From assembly GCA_033439255.1 (NCBI GenBank), contig CM065892.1:186001-250000 (forward strand): a DNA stretch of 64,000 bases, written 5' to 3'. This document shows, piece by piece, positions 11,870 through 21,817 of this stretch. Below the pieces are notes generated by a model. That model ran no database searches, had not been told where the DNA came from, and saw only the letters and a program-made list of their open reading frames with translations. The stretch is from Hericium rajendrae (Eukaryota > Basidiomycota > Agaricomycetes > Russulales > Hericiaceae). Both the position numbers and the translations under genes were made by a program. Numbering within the stretch: position 1 is the first letter of the stretch; every line of letters begins with the position of its first letter.

Positions 11870-12214
11870 TGCATATAACGACGCGTGAGCTGGTCGTTAG
11901 GCGACCAGCGCCAGAATGAATGACTCTTTCTCTAGTATTTCTTTAATACTGATCGAAATGACGAATGACACACGACCTGCTTTTGACAGTTGGAGAAGGC
12001 AAACTTCAACCCTTTCATCGTGCATCAACATGAAACACAAGTTAGGGTTAGATAGGCCCCAGGCCCCCGAGCAATAAGCACATGCATTACGCAAAAGACT
12101 ACAACACCAGCAGATAAAATAGTAGATAGACAAACATGCGGCGTAGACAAACATAGATAAGAAGCACTGTGCGCCTTGATCCTATATGCATATGAGAAAA
12201 AGCGTCAATGTGCG
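11870..12214. other. Intergenic, convergent 3' ends
   Basis: This 345-bp spacer lies between the MFS permease and the coiled-coil gene. It is AT-richer than its neighbours and shows nothing recognisable. Confidence 0.6.
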
Positions 12215-14755
12215 TCACTCGAGCGTGTCGGGCTCGCCCTCGGCATCTTGGTCTTCGGCTGCGCTGAGGGAGCCTTCGTCTTCAGGCGCAGGGTCGGGAG
12301 TGGTTGGAGGTGGGGGTGCGGTCGGGGGTGCAGCGGCAGGTATGGGATCGGGAGCAGGCATGCTCAAAGGAGCGGGAGCTGGTGCGGTGGCAGGCATAGG
12401 AGGGGTTGCAGCAGTGGGAGCAGGGGTAGAGACAGCGGGCACGGCAGCAGTCGGCTCGGCAGGCTCGCTGATGCCAGCACCCGTGGCCACTGCAGCTACG
12501 GGGGCGCTTGTAGTATCCCCAGGATCGTCTACATCCATAGCTTCCCCCGCAGGTGACCGCGGTGCCGAGTCCGACGCTGACAGCTGGGGCGGCGCACTTC
12601 CGCTACCAGAGGCCGAACTCGCCGCGTCCTGAGAGGTAGAGGGTCCCGCTGGCGTGTCGGCTGCCGGTGGAGGCGCACGCGTGCGTGCTGCGGCTTTCGT
12701 GCGCCTAGCTGGCGCAGCGGCATCCTCAACCGGACCCTTGCCCTTTCGCGTCCCCGACGCGACAGAGGCGGGCGACTGCGTCCGCCCGGACGCGGCACGT
12801 TCGCCGCGAGCCCGCGTGACCATGCCCGCCGCGGCGCTCTTGCGCCCATTGACCGCCCCCGCGGCGGCCCTCGAGCCCTCCGCTGCCTCGCTGACGTCCC
12901 GCGCCTTCGCCTTGCCCTTGCCCTTCCCGCGCCCCATGCTCTTGTCCTTTTCAGAACTGAAGGCCGCAGCTGCTTGATCTGCGAGCACGTCCAGGCCAGA
13001 TCGCGTCCGCCGCGTGGTCTCTTCGGCTCGTCCTGCCCCTCCGACGCTGTCCTTCCGCGCAGCAGCCCCGGTGTCCCGCGACCGCGATATCGACAAGGTT
13101 GTCAGCGGCGCCGCGACCCGCCGCCGCTTCACAGAGACCGGGCTGCCCTGGAGCTCCGCGACCCGTCCGCGCGTCAGCGGCTTCGTCAGATTCGACGGTC
13201 CAGCGGCCGGCTCGCCGTAGTCTTCCTCTTCAGCATCGTCGTCTTCGTCTTCGATCATAGAGATAGATCGTGCAGCCGTTAGCAGCGAGTCCAGAGGCGT
13301 GCGCGGATTCGTGACGGCGGGCCGGTCAGGCGCCGGCGCCTTCTGTGTGGCGATTGTCCTAGAGGCCGGTTGTGGCGTCTGCATAGGCTGGGACGTCGAG
13401 GCTGCAGGAGCCGCGGAGGGTGTCGCAGGTGCAGGTGCAGGGCTGTTCAAGTACATGATGCCCATCGTACCTCCCGTAACGGGGACTGCCTGGGACCTCT
13501 TGGGCGTCCTCGGGGTTGCAGCGGTCGAGTCGTCTTCCTTCTTGCGATCTCGTTCCGGCCCAGATGCGATGCCAGCAAGAATGGCCGCGCGCTCTTTGCC
13601 GACTTTCCGAGCCGCCAGCAGCAGATGCTCCGCGCGTGCGTCAGCAAGCATAGTACTGCCCTTCTTCGGTCGATGTCGTCGATGCTTCGTGGTTTCGGTG
13701 AACACGTCGGTGTCTCGACGGCGATAATAGTCGCCTTTCTGTGGGCGCTGTTTGGGGGTCGCGATAGTTGACGGTCCAGCGTCATCACCTTCTTCTTCAG
13801 TCGCGTCTTGGTCGCGGTCAGTGGCTTGTGGCGGGGGTTGCGCGTGCTTGCGCCGCTTGCTCGATCTCTCAGCTTTGTACGACGGCCCTACGAATGTGTA
13901 GCTGGCTGGCTGTGTGTGCGTGTGCTGGACGGTGTGAGTGAGCGCAAATGGCTGCATGAGGAGGACGGGCCGCAACTGCGCGAGTTCGGCCTCGACGGTC
14001 TGCATTCGTGCGTGATATTCCGATATCTGGAGGGTGACGTCAAACGGACAGTCCCGATCTCAGGAGAGGTGAGTACGGACTTTTGAGCGAAGCGCCTTGT
14101 TGTCTGCATCCAGAATAGCGACATGGCGTTCCAATTCCTGGAATATGGTCAGAGCCACGCTGGGCGGATGCAAACAAAAGTCTGCGTACCTCCTCTCGAT
14201 ATGTGGAATCGCCACCTCGACTACGTTTTCCGATCAAGGCTTCTGCGATCCTCTCGAAGCCCAGCTTCTCAGCTTCCCAGCGAGCACGTTCCTCTTCAAT
14301 CTCCTTGTAGAGGAAATCGCGCTGTCGCGTCAAATCTGAGATCGTGTCTGCCTGAGCCAGGATCTGAGACACGTCTGGCACACTGCAGGACGTCAGTCGG
14401 AGTACCTGGATGGCAGATGCACTTTACACGGGTGTCCACTTCGGGAAACAAGCGAGAAACGCACCATAATGGCAAGCTCCTTCTCCTTTGCCGACATGCT
14501 CATTTTGCCCTGGAGCGACAATTCCACAGCGCGTTTCCGCATGGCTTCGATCTGGGCGGCATCGAGCGGCTCTGGCGAGTGACTTGACGGGCGAGCGGCG
14601 GTGTCGAGGGAGTCGTCGATGAACTGTGGCGCGGGGCTGGGGGACATGGTGTGCATGATGTCGGACAGGGCGAGAACAGGCCCGTCCTGAGCCATGGACG
14701 CGACGGGGATATTGTCGGGGCTTGGAGGAAGAAATGGGGAGACAAACAACGCCAA
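12215..14755 (-). CDS. Coiled-coil, Ala/Pro/Ser-rich protein, function unknown
   Basis: The start at 14755 is the upstream of two in-frame methionines (the other, MAQDGPVLALSD, is at 14695). Four exons are read. The N-terminal part has a helical segment (AAQIEAMRKRAVELSLQGKM). It is followed by a coiled coil (TISDLTRQRDFLYKEIEEER, ELERHVAILDADNKALRSK, ARMQTVEAELAQLRPVLL). A single large exon then encodes about 580 residues of mostly disordered sequence. This has basic nuclear-type stretches (SSKRRKH, KHRRHRPKKG, VKRRRV, MGRGKGKGKAKAR) and an Ala/Pro-rich acidic tail ending EGEPDTLE. One short helix, AEHLLLAARKVGKERAAILAG, is likely conserved. A nuclear scaffold or chromatin-associated role is inference only. 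Confidence 0.75.
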
Positions 14756-14953
14756 GCACTCCCAACGCGTTGCCCCTCACGTGCACTGCATCACGGGACA
14801 CCTGCTCTCGTGCCGTGGCATCGGCACAGCCGCTCTCTTTCCGAACAGGATCGCAGACGCGCAAGGGTCCATTCCACAGCGCAGGGTCGAATCCCAGCCC
14901 TGCGCATATATATCCTCCCTCTGTGCTGTATATACTTACCGCACCTTCTCGTC

Positions 14954-16423
14954 ATGACCGTCACCACTCCCTTCCACTGTCTCACTTTATCACTCCTTGT
15001 ATTCCCCCCACTCTTCCTCGCCGCCTACTTCTTCGCCCAATTTCCGTACGCGCCTGCTGTGGCATCCGTACACGCATCTCTAGCGAGCCTTCCAAAGCAC
15101 ACCAAGTGCTGGGATTTATATCCCGAGGACTTCTACCCTGGCGGCGCGTATGTCACCTTTCCATATGGCAAGGTATGTCCTCGATCCTTCGCACGCGCCT
15201 CGGGCGCTCGCAGGTGTCAGAAGTGGTCTGATTCTGCTCCCAGATGCGCTATTGGATGATGGGACCAGAGAAAGGCAAGAAAGTGCGTGTAATAATAGCA
15301 GAAACTCTCCTTGTTGTTGCTGACTTTATGTGTGCCACAGATCGTGCTCATCCATGGTCTGTCCGTACCAGCCATGATATGGAGGGATGTCGCGCCCTCT
15401 CTGGCGTCCAGTGGCTTCCGCGTGCTCCTCTACGGTATGTGACCCAGGCACTACGCGCGCGGTATGGAATGTGGGGTTCTCACACGGTTTTCCCACATAG
15501 ATCTCTATGGCCGTGGTTATTCCGACGCTCCCCAGACCACCTATGACATAAATCTGTACACGACACAACTCGCCTTGCTGATGCAACATGTCAAGTGGAA
15601 TAAGGCCTACGTCGCAGCTGTGTCCATGGTGCGTGGCGTTTTATTCTTACAATCGCTCCACGCTCAAATCCGCAATTCTGTAGGGTGGCGGAATCGCAGC
15701 AGCGTTCGCCGAGTACTTCCCCGACCTCATTGATGAGAAAATAGCCCTCATCGCATCGGCGGGACTGATAGAGGTATAGTTAATATTGTTGCCATCGGTC
15801 GTGTCTTATCTCTAAAGAGACGCTTCCGGTTCAGCCCGAGGACATGTCTCGGACGTCAAAGTTCATGTCATCACCGCTTGTCCAATCTGTGACCTCGAGC
15901 CACCCATTCCGGGTACGTCTCCAGGCCGCTCTATGTCTACTGTACTGATGAACATCGTTCTTCAGCTTTACCTGCAGCGTCTGACCAACAAATCATCGAA
16001 CGACCCGATGGCCGAGGTATTCTGCATGCTATTACTCCATGACAATGCAAGCTCATATATGACAGGTCGTCCGCATTCAATCTGCCCATCTTCCAGGCTT
16101 CAATGCTGCTATCGCGTCGTCTCTCAGAGACGGCCCGATCCGCGGGTTGACCGCTTCCTTCAAGGCGCTGGGTCTGTCAAATCGTGATGTCCTTCTCATC
16201 TGGGTACGCACGCCTCTCGCAGGAGCTATCCGCATCTTCTTACAATATATCTCGGGTGATCCAGGGCACGGACGACAACACCATGCCGTACAAATACGCG
16301 TCCAAGATGCAAGACCTCGTACCTCAATCTGAACTCATCACTATCCAAGATGGACGCCACGATCTGACTGTCTCGCATCCTGATACCATCAACAATGCCT
16401 TCCTTAGATTCTTCTCCAGATAA
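14954..16423 (+). CDS. Alpha/beta hydrolase, membrane-anchored
   Basis: The N-terminus has a hydrophobic signal-anchor (LTLSLLVFPPLFLAAYFFAQ), which suggests a membrane or secretory location. The fold's landmarks follow across roughly nine exons: IVLIHGLSVPAMIWRDVAP (oxyanion loop), DLYGRGYSDAP, the nucleophile elbow A-V-S-M-G-G split by an intron, then VIQGTDDNTMPYKYASKMQD with the likely acid Asp and DGRHDLTVSHPD with the catalytic His. It ends FLRFFSR with TAA at 16421-16423. The triad looks complete, so a working esterase or lipase-like enzyme is expected. The substrate is unknown. It is head-to-head with the coiled-coil gene, 198 bp apart. Confidence 0.88.
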
Positions 16424-17076
16424 CCTTTGGCCACCAACAACAGTTCGAATGTTTGATCTAGATCCCTAACACGACCCAGCTATTGGAAAACAACACCAGT
16501 TACCCGGAATGTCGAAGAACCTCTTATATCCGAAGCGTCTGCCCCTGAACCTATACATACGTCTGTCATTCACAGCGACCCCCCAGCTAATGTGCATCGT
16601 CGTTTTCATCTCCCGGATCACTCCTTGCTCATGACCCCATCCACTCGGATACCCTACTTTGTTCCTGGCGCACACGTCTATTCAGCAAACCCTACTACAT
16701 ATCATGTTGTTGCATGCATGCACTGTACTCTGCTGTACTGTTTATTTACTCATCTTGCATTGTTGCATCGGACTTTAGTTACCATCTAGCACATGTTCTA
16801 GAGTAGAGTTCATTAATGTCTTTTCATTGTTTGTCTCGACGCGGACCCTCCGTTGATACCTCGACATTACAACATGCATGTATCACTTGTCTATCATCGA
16901 CGGCCTGCGTCCTCGATGCCCAACCATGTGTGGCCATTGGTTTGAGAATTTCTCAGTCTGGGATTTACACTCCCACTGGAGCAAACATGGCCAAATACTG
17001 GACCCACAAGCAGGGACTTGCCGGGTCGGCGTTCGCGCGGCGTGTACGACCACACACTCAGTCTCTCCAATTCATC
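16424..17076. other. Intergenic, promoter side of NDUFA1
   Basis: About 650 bp lie between the hydrolase stop and the NDUFA1 start. An upstream in-frame ATG at 16987 would extend NDUFA1 by 30 residues but is not needed by the family. Nothing else is recognisable. Confidence 0.55.
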
Positions 17077-17510
17077 ATGCCAGTCCCCTGGGAGGCCCTC
17101 ATTCCTTTCGGTGCGTCTCTCCCGTTCTGCATTCGTAGCGAGAGCTGAACGGTGCGCAGGTCTTGTGACCGCGATGTTCGGCGCCGCCGGCACGCTGCTG
17201 AACGTCTCAAAGCGCGAGCAGAACCAGGGCAAGGTGCGTCGCGCGCCTGTCCGTCTTACCCAGGACAGCTCGCTGACGCACGGACGCTGGTTGGGCATCT
17301 AGCTGCCGCGCTATCACGTCGATGCGTTCGAGGCGATGCTGATGGACCGCGACCAGCGACTGACGGGCCACCCGCGCAAACAGACGGTGAGTCCTCCCGC
17401 ATCTCGAACGGCGCTCGATCTTCTGTTTACACTTTACCGCGCAGTCCGATCCAAAAGCGCCGGAAGGGTTCGCGACGAATAGTGTCTGGTATACAGAGCG
17501 CGCGCAGTAG
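17077..17510 (+). CDS. NDUFA1: NADH:ubiquinone oxidoreductase MWFE-type subunit (NDUFA1)
   Basis: This small single-span accessory subunit of mitochondrial respiratory complex I is needed for assembly of the membrane arm. Four short exons read MPVPWEALIPFG, then LVTAMFGAAGTLLNVSKREQ, then LPRYHVDAFEAMLMDRDQRL with TGHPRKQT, ending SVWYTERAQ before TAG at 17508-17510. The pattern of a short N-terminus, one membrane segment, a basic stretch and the W/L-MxRDxRLTG motif is that of NDUFA1, here with a fungal C-terminal extension (about 85 residues). Borders are GT-AG (17116, 17235 and 17388 regions). It faces the 3' end of the lipoate ligase gene, 108 bp away. Confidence 0.9.
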
Positions 17511-17618
17511 AGCCTCGTATCTGCCCAATGCATCATATATTTGTGCTTGCGTCCCTGCAGTCTCGTTCGAATTCCACGTTGGTGCCCCAGTGGATAGTAA
17601 TTAGGTCCCAAGCAAATC

Positions 17619-19101
17619 TCAGGTGGACATTTCGTGCTGCAGCCAGCGCCAGACCTCCCGCGCCGGACCGGTCGCCGTCACCCCCTCCGCATCGTTGCCC
17701 ACGAACCCGTACTTCTGCCCGCGCAGCGCGGCGCCCACCACCTCCATCTCGCGCTGCATCGTCGCATCCGCCGCGACGACGTCGCACGACAGGATGACTC
17801 CGTGTCGCGAGTGCAGGTCCGCTGTCTAAGGCAGTCCAGTCAGAGCTGCATATTGTGTGTGGGCGAGGATACGCACCACGTCGCCCCAGCTGAAGGACTC
17901 GCGGAGCGTGTATGTGAATTCGGGCGTTTGGCCGAACGCCCACTCCCAGCTCTGGGTCGGCAGAGTCAGTCGTTGCACGCCGCGTCGAGATGGGGACGCA
18001 CGGGTAGTTCGGCCATGCCGTGGCGGATGTAATCGATGGCCGTGGCTTGCTCGTCGTTCACAAAGTGCACCTAAATAAACATATGTCGTTTCATGATCGA
18101 CTTCTTCCGGCTGCATGGGTGCAACGCACCGGCTCGTCTATATGATATTCGTCACGGAAGGACCGCACAACGGCCTCGACGAACGACTCGTGCGTGATGT
18201 CCGCGCGGAAGTCGCACAGGTTGCGCACGGGCGAGCGCACAGACGCGACGCCCTTCGTGACCATCGTGTCCTATCACCAATCAGCTCCGATCCCCTCCAC
18301 AAACCGGCCTATCGCGCACGCACCTTCGCGACGCGCAGGGCGTCCCCGAGCACATGCAGCCGGCTCGAGAGCAGCATCGTGCCGTGGTGGTACGCGCGGT
18401 CCTTCACGATCTTATACGCCGAGCCCGACACGTACAGCGCCCGCACATGAGCACGCGCGCGACAGGAAGGGAGGGGTACGTATCTTGAACGCGCCCACGC
18501 ACAGGTCGTTGCGCTCGTTGACGTGCGCGGCGCCGAGCCCGAGCGCGCGCACGGCGCGCAGGACGACCTGCGCCGTCGCATGGCGGTCGAACGCCGCGCG
18601 CGGCAGGTGAATGGAAAAGTTCGTGTTTCCGAGGTCCTGTGTACAAAGAGGCGGTAAGCGTTTGAAGAGGCGCACGGCTGGGAGGTTGCGCACGTGGTAG
18701 ACGGTGCCGCCGCCGCTGTGTCGCCGTATGAAGGGGATGCCTGCGTGCCGGAGCGCGGGCATGTTTACTTCCTTCCATGGGTTCTGGTTGCGGCCTATGA
18801 TGACGCAGGGGTCATCTCTGTAGAGGAGGAGAAGGGGGTCTTTGACGGGCTTGTGTTTGAAGAGCCTATGGGGGAGGTTAGATGGTCGGCGGAGGTGGGG
18901 ATCGTGTGCGACCGACCAGTCCTCGAATGCGAGGTTGAGATATGGGTTCGTTGACTCGGAGACATATATGCTGTGGTTTGGACTAAGATGACGGGTTGGA
19001 GAGACCGAGAAGTGACGGGTATGACGGGGGATAAGTCGTGTGGTATGTGTATATGTGGTGCGGAGAGCAAGCATTGGACGCGGACTAGCGCCGTGTTGCA
19101 T
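17619..19101 (-). CDS. Lipoate-protein ligase, mitochondrial
   Basis: This enzyme attaches or transfers lipoyl groups onto the E2 subunits of 2-oxoacid dehydrogenases and the glycine cleavage H protein (LplA/LIP3/AIM22 family). The N-terminus from 19101 is Arg/Thr/His-rich and lacks acidic residues, as expected of a mitochondrial presequence (RLIPRHTRHFSVSPTR). Family landmarks follow: STNPYLNLAFEDW, DPCVIIGRNQNPWKEVN, FIRRHSGGGTVYHDLGNTNF (lipoyl-AMP binding), NERNDLCVGAFKISGSAYKI and RAYHHGTMLLSS. The C-terminal accessory domain carries SWEWAFGQTPEFTYTL and ends EVWRWLQHEMST with stop at 17621-17619. Around seven introns. It looks intact. Confidence 0.93.
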
Positions 19102-19285
19102 GGGGGAAACTCAGTGGAAGCTCCCAAGTCGGGATTTTCAAAGTTTCATGTACTCGTTTCTCTCTCTTACAGTAACCGAATAAAGGTAGTCTTAGGCGCA
19201 CAGCGATTCTCATCCTCTAGGTATGATTACTCTCAGCAGCACCCAGGTGGACAGTGAATGCAGGGGTAGTACTAGGCTGCATCGC

Positions 19286-20035
19286 TCATTTCTGCATACG
19301 CCCGTACAAGGGCTTCTCGACCTCGTGTATGGGCGTCCCTGATGTTCCAGGTATCGTCTTGACCAGGCCCTGCAGATGTAAATGTGAGTTGGATTAGGAC
19401 GAGGGAAGGACGGCGGAGCGATAGACGCACAAGCTTCTCGAACATGCACTTGTTCAGCGTGCGTTCTGCTTTGCGGCAGGCGTTGTACTCCTGTAAAATG
19501 ACGCGCATTATTGTAAGGGCTTGGGGAGCGCGAGAGTTCCGCGTACCTGGTTGTTGTACTCCAAGCAACTCCAGTGTTCGTCGAACTGCTGCAGGCAGTT
19601 CTCTCGCATTTTGGTGATGCTGGCGGTTGACCACAGCAGGAAGATACCATTCGCACGAATTGAATGCTTGATCAGACACACTGGATGGAATAGCTGCGCA
19701 AAGCAGAAGACACGTACAGGTCCGTAGCACACCTCGTCACTCGGCGCCCTTCCTTCAGACAATGCGCAGGATCCCGGTTCTCCGCCTTGCAGAGCATGAA
19801 GTCCTCTACCAACCGCACAGATCAGCACACCCGCCCACGGCAAACACCCACGGCAACAAACGCCCGAGCACACACCATTGTACTCCTTGCAGTACGCGCC
19901 AATGAAGAACGCGGCGCTCTTCAGCGGCGCGCTGGTCGTGCCGAGCTCGTCGACCTTCGGGACGGAGTCGGGGAGGGGCGCAGGCTCCTTATAGGGCTGC
20001 GAGGAGGATGCGCCGTCGTGGAAGGTGCTGCTCAT
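19286..20035 (-). CDS. NDUFA8: NADH:ubiquinone oxidoreductase NDUFA8-type subunit (PGIV)
   Basis: This twin CHCH-domain accessory subunit of complex I sits in the intermembrane space. From ATG at 20035 the protein reads MSSTFHDGASSSQPYKEPAP, PKVDELGTTSAPLKSAAFFI and GAYCKEYN. It then carries the cysteine-spaced segments DFMLCKAENRDPAHCLKEG and MRENCLQQFDEHWSCLEYNN plus EYNACRKAERTLNKCMFEKL. It closes with LVKTIPGTSGTPIHEVEKPL and a TGA at 19288-19286. The CX9C spacing and the KTIPG ending are diagnostic. An in-frame ATG further upstream (20199) would add an Arg-rich leader. I prefer 20035 because the family starts there and the upstream ATG lies inside the divergent gene's start region. Confidence 0.93.
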
Positions 20036-20195
20036 CGTCGTGCGTGTGTCGGCAGAGTGACCGTGGACGCGGAATTCGCCCGTTGTGATTCGCCTCCGGC
20101 GCCGGACGGCTCGGCACGAACCGGGCGGCGCGCGCCGACGCCGACGACGCGCTGCTCGACGCGTCGACGCGTGCCCCACCTCGTTCTTGTCTGCC
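20036..20195. promoter_or_regulatory. 160-bp bidirectional promoter
   Basis: The NDUFA8 start (minus) and the start of the next gene (plus) are only 160 bp apart and divergent, so both promoters must fit here. The stretch is GC-rich with several GCGTCGACGC-like near-palindromes around 20158-20170. No TATA box is evident. Confidence 0.5.
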
Positions 20196-20751
20196 ATGGT
20201 GAGTGCTGCCGCCGTCGGTCGTGGGCGTTTGTTGACGGGCTGCAGCCTCCCCGCGCGCCGCCGAAAATATTTCAGATTCTGGTCAAGACGCACAAGCTGA
20301 CTGTCTTTTTGACCTTGCCGAACACAACGCCGATCTCGACTGTAAAGGACGAGACTCTCTCTGCGCTCACGGACAGTGTGGCTCAGGGCCTTGGTTTCCC
20401 CGCCGTAAACACCACAGATGACTTTGTCCTTTCGCGCGAGGTAAAGGAGGGAAGGCGGGGCACGGGTAGGTATGAAGAGCTCGATGACGTCCAGATTCTC
20501 AAGGACGTCGCGAGCAATTGGGATGCATTTTTTGTACAATTCAAAAACGAGGATGGTGAGTGGTCTGTATTGGGACGTTGGCGGTATTTACTAAGTACAT
20601 GGTACTAGGACAAGTGCTGCCAGTAGAAGTATCCATTCCGTCAATCGACGATGACGAAGACCCAGAGGTTCCTGCATCCGATGCGGGCATGGAGATGGAG
20701 GTCGATGCGGATAGCAGGAAAGCGGGAAAACGCAAAGCACCTTCAGAGTAA
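20196..20751 (+). CDS. Conserved protein of unknown function with an ATG-only first exon
   Basis: The best reading places ATG at 20196-20198. An intron follows immediately (GTGAGT at 20199, TTTCAG ending at 20275), and the protein continues ILVKTHKLTVFLTLPNTTPI, STVKDETLSALTDSVAQGL and DDVQILKDVASNWDAFFVQF. A second intron (donor GTGAGT after AACGAGGATG) leads to GQVLPVEVSIPSIDDDED. The acidic tail ends KAGKRKAPSE with TAA at 20749-20751. The N-terminal half resembles a ubiquitin-like beta-grasp strand order, but that is inference. The product is about 145 residues with a nuclear-type basic end. I do not recognise a named family. Confidence 0.7.
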
Positions 20752-20916
20752 CGTCCGATGCCTCATCTGCCAAAGCCGTTGTGAATTTCGCCTCATCTTC
20801 CAGGAGTAATGTGTACCATCATCTACTGTATTCTTTCACCATCATGCACCCTGTTCGGTTTGAGCGTGCTTTGAAGATGATAGTCATTCAGTCGATGAGG
20901 TTCTGGATACTGGTGA

Positions 20917-21575
20917 CTATGCCTTTTCCCATGGGTGGTGGCTATATGGGAGCAACGCCGCCGCGACTCGTCGGCCTTCTTCTGCGAGCAAGTTATAGGT
21001 CGTGCATGCATTCCACTGTAAGTAAACGGGCATAAGCAGACCGTAGACCACCCGTAGCTCAGGCATTGCTCACGGTGTCCATAACGTCAAGCTGAATACC
21101 CAACCCATTCAAATATTGCCTCAATGCCGCCGGCGGGGGCACCGTAGACTTGCCAGTCCCAAGCAGAAGAATCTCTATGCACAGTTTGATGGCCATGAGT
21201 GATATGAATAATAGAAGAGGTATGCAACTCGCCTGGCTTCGGGACTGAAACTTCAAATATCTCGAAACGCTCCTGGTCCCATCCCTGCCACAGCGTCGGC
21301 GGCACGTCCCACAGGAAGACCTTTCCCTCCAGAAATATGCAGGCGCCCGGAATGAGCAGACCGTCCTGGAGTTGGATGCCAGATGGTGATATGGACTTGA
21401 CTTGGACAGGCGGCGGGATGTCTCCTGCGAGAATGTTGGTGAGGCCGCTGCCTGCGACGCGGCCGTTCAGGTCATTTCGGAGATTATGCGAAGCGTGGAG
21501 AGCGCGGCATCGAGGTATTGTGCGCGCTGCCAATGAGACACGAGGCGCTGAGCGCCGCAAGGCACATAAGAGCAT
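20917..21575 (-). CDS. NDUFAF3: Complex I assembly factor NDUFAF3 (DUF498/Mth938 domain)
   Basis: NDUFAF3 is a mitochondrial chaperone-like protein needed early in complex I assembly. The start at 21575 gives MLLCALRRSAPRVSLAARTI, an Arg-rich presequence. The Mth938-like domain follows: VQVKSISPSGIQLQDGLLIP, GKVFLWDVPP, ERFEIFEVSVPKPGE. After an intron (GTTGCATACC donor) come EILLLGTGKSTVPPPAALRQ and YLNGLGIQLDVMDT. A further intron (GTGAGC) leads to the final exon WNACTTYNLLAEEGRRVAAA, LLPYSHHPWEKA and TAG at 20919-20917. The GTGK and MDT-NAC motifs are characteristic. Without the last intron the frame would end eight codons too early, losing the conserved end. Confidence 0.92.
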
Positions 21576-21817
21576 AGCAGAGCGGGGAAGCTCGTCGACG
21601 TCGTTCACGTCGTCGAGGTTGGAGGAACTCAGTGGGTAATGACGCGCCCGCCAAAGCGCCGGGGCGCCGAGCGCCTCTGAATCGGCAACGGCCGAGCCAT
21701 CCTCAAACACTCCCCGCATTCCGATGCGCGACTTGCACACCATCTCCACATTCGTTCAGCTCTTGCACATATCTCCCTTGACATCACCAGAAACATCTTG
21801 TTGAACTCGCGGGAACC

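Noticed and set aside
12186-12632. 148-codon plus-strand ORF rich in Gly/Ala
   Set aside because: It is the antisense shadow of the GC-rich, Ala/Pro-coding exon of the coiled-coil gene.
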